From assembly GCA_964386465.1 (NCBI GenBank), contig CAYLTU010000050.1, positions 1 to 25,222 on the forward strand: 25,222 nucleotides of DNA, given 5' to 3'. This document shows, one piece after another, positions 24,762-25,222 of this stretch (position 1 is its first letter; every line of letters starts with the position of its first letter). The DNA is from GCA-2717185 sp964386465 (GTDB lineage: Bacteria; Pseudomonadota; Alphaproteobacteria; UBA8366; GCA-2717185). Below the pieces are notes generated by a model. The model ran no database searches. It saw nothing but the letters and a program-made list of their open reading frames with translations, and was not told the DNA's origin. The translations under genes and the position numbers were made by a program.

Positions 24762-25075
24762 TGCAGCTGACGACAACTCGAATCGATTCGGTGGTCGTCA
24801 GCGTGACCAATTCCACGCCGGAACCAACACCAACGTCATACCGGAAACGGTTTCCATCAAGGGCGCCTGCCGCACCCTGAAGACGTCCGTTAAGGATGCG
24901 GTGGCGGCGCTGATCGACCAGACCGTGAAGGGCGTCACCGGCGCGCACGCCTGTCCTATGCGCTCGATTGACACCGGCGCTATCCGGTGCCGATCAACAC
25001 GGAAGAGGAAATCCACGCGGCGGCGGCGCGAGCTACTGGGCCAATTTGGTCGAGCGGGAGCTCTCTGTAATCTAA
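24762..25075 (+). pseudogene. Decayed 3' fragment of a second M20D amidohydrolase gene
   Basis: The DNA from 24782 (possibly 24762) to the TAA at 25073-25075 aligns with bases from about 20374 to the stop of the intact M20D gene, residues about 228-390. Matching words include FHAGTN-NVIPE-VSIKG, CRTLKT, VKGVT-AHA, RRYPV-INTEEE and SYWA-LVE-ELSV. Coding capacity is lost: one base is missing near 24808-24811, another near 24946-24952, an in-frame TGA sits around 24969-24971, and about 190 bases are deleted near 25029, removing the region with metal ligand His361. Everything corresponding to the first 225 or so residues is absent. Similarity is high but clearly not identical, so this is an old paralog rather than a recent copy or assembly duplicate. 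Confidence 0.88.
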
Positions 25076-25222
25076 AGAGATCGTGACTTTGAAATCACGC
25101 CGCCACGCCCGCTTTCGGAATACCGCCTGACATCGCCCGTACGGATTGGGAAACCGGAAATTAGCCGGGCGCACTGAATGACCGGCGCGGGAACAAGCAA
25201 GGATTTCCGCATCATTGGGTTC
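25076..25222. other. Non-coding tail after the M20D pseudogene
   Basis: No recognisable gene. Bases 25112-25125 match 13 of 14 bases of 20890-20903 downstream of the intact M20D gene, and ATCGTGA also occurs shortly after both stops, so part of this tail appears homologous to the intact gene's 3' flank. No terminator hairpin with a T run is seen. Confidence 0.5.
25178..25222 (+). CDS. Possible start of a further gene, cut by window edge
   Basis: An ATG at 25178 opens a frame of 15 codons (reading begins MTGAGTSKDF) that runs off the window without a stop. There is no clear ribosome binding site and the stretch is too short to identify. It may be chance. Confidence 0.2.
   Translation, partial: MTGAGTSKDFRIIGF

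Noticed and set aside
24695..24880. Small open frames in the relic region as separate short genes
   Set aside because: Their translations are pieces of the decayed M20D gene in shifted frames, not independent proteins.

Overview
The window carries one long block of genes, all on the + strand, from an alphaproteobacterium. Support for this placement: GC-rich DNA, the gene order murF-mraY-murD-ftsW-murG-murC-murB-ddl-ftsQ-ftsA-ftsZ followed directly by lpxC-bamD-recN-ligA, the alphaproteobacterial style of the MraY, FtsA and FtsZ termini, and a type II (short) MurB. A Rhodospirillales-like lineage is plausible, but that is inference. A run of exactly 100 Ns inside ftsW marks a scaffold join, so this is a draft or metagenome assembly.

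Region 1 (1-12503) is the division and cell wall (dcw) cluster. MurF (5' end missing), MurD, MurC, MurB and Ddl make the UDP-MurNAc-pentapeptide. MraY and MurG put it on undecaprenyl phosphate as lipid II. FtsW polymerises it at the septum. FtsQ, FtsA and FtsZ supply the divisome scaffold, membrane tether and Z-ring. Most genes overlap by ATGA or lie within 10 bases of each other, so this is one translationally coupled operon as far as ftsQ. Small gaps precede ftsA (48 bases) and ftsZ (99 bases).

Region 2 (12504-19659) is the envelope and genome-maintenance extension: lpxC (lipid A synthesis), bamD (outer membrane protein assembly), recN (double-strand break repair), ligA (NAD+ DNA ligase) and an exported subtilisin-like peptidase that overlaps ligA by ATGA. 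The ftsZ-lpxC gap (204 bases) is AT-richer and holds a 16-bp GC-rich hairpin, repeated GTAACAA words and an extended -10-like element. A near-identical copy of that element lies just upstream of ftsZ.

Region 3 (19660-25222) is the accessory part. An intact M20D-type amidohydrolase gene is followed by a SNF2-family helicase gene and, 4 bases later, a SWIM zinc-finger gene. After these comes a decayed fragment of a second M20D gene that is closely similar to the 3' part of the intact one. The helicase-SWIM pair therefore sits between two copies of the same hydrolase gene, one living and one dead, which suggests insertion between, or rearrangement of, tandem paralogs. The pair is the best candidate here for a poorly understood system. 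SNF2/SWIM neighbours are known from other bacteria, but to my knowledge their role is not established. I saw no tRNA, rRNA, CRISPR array or insertion sequence.
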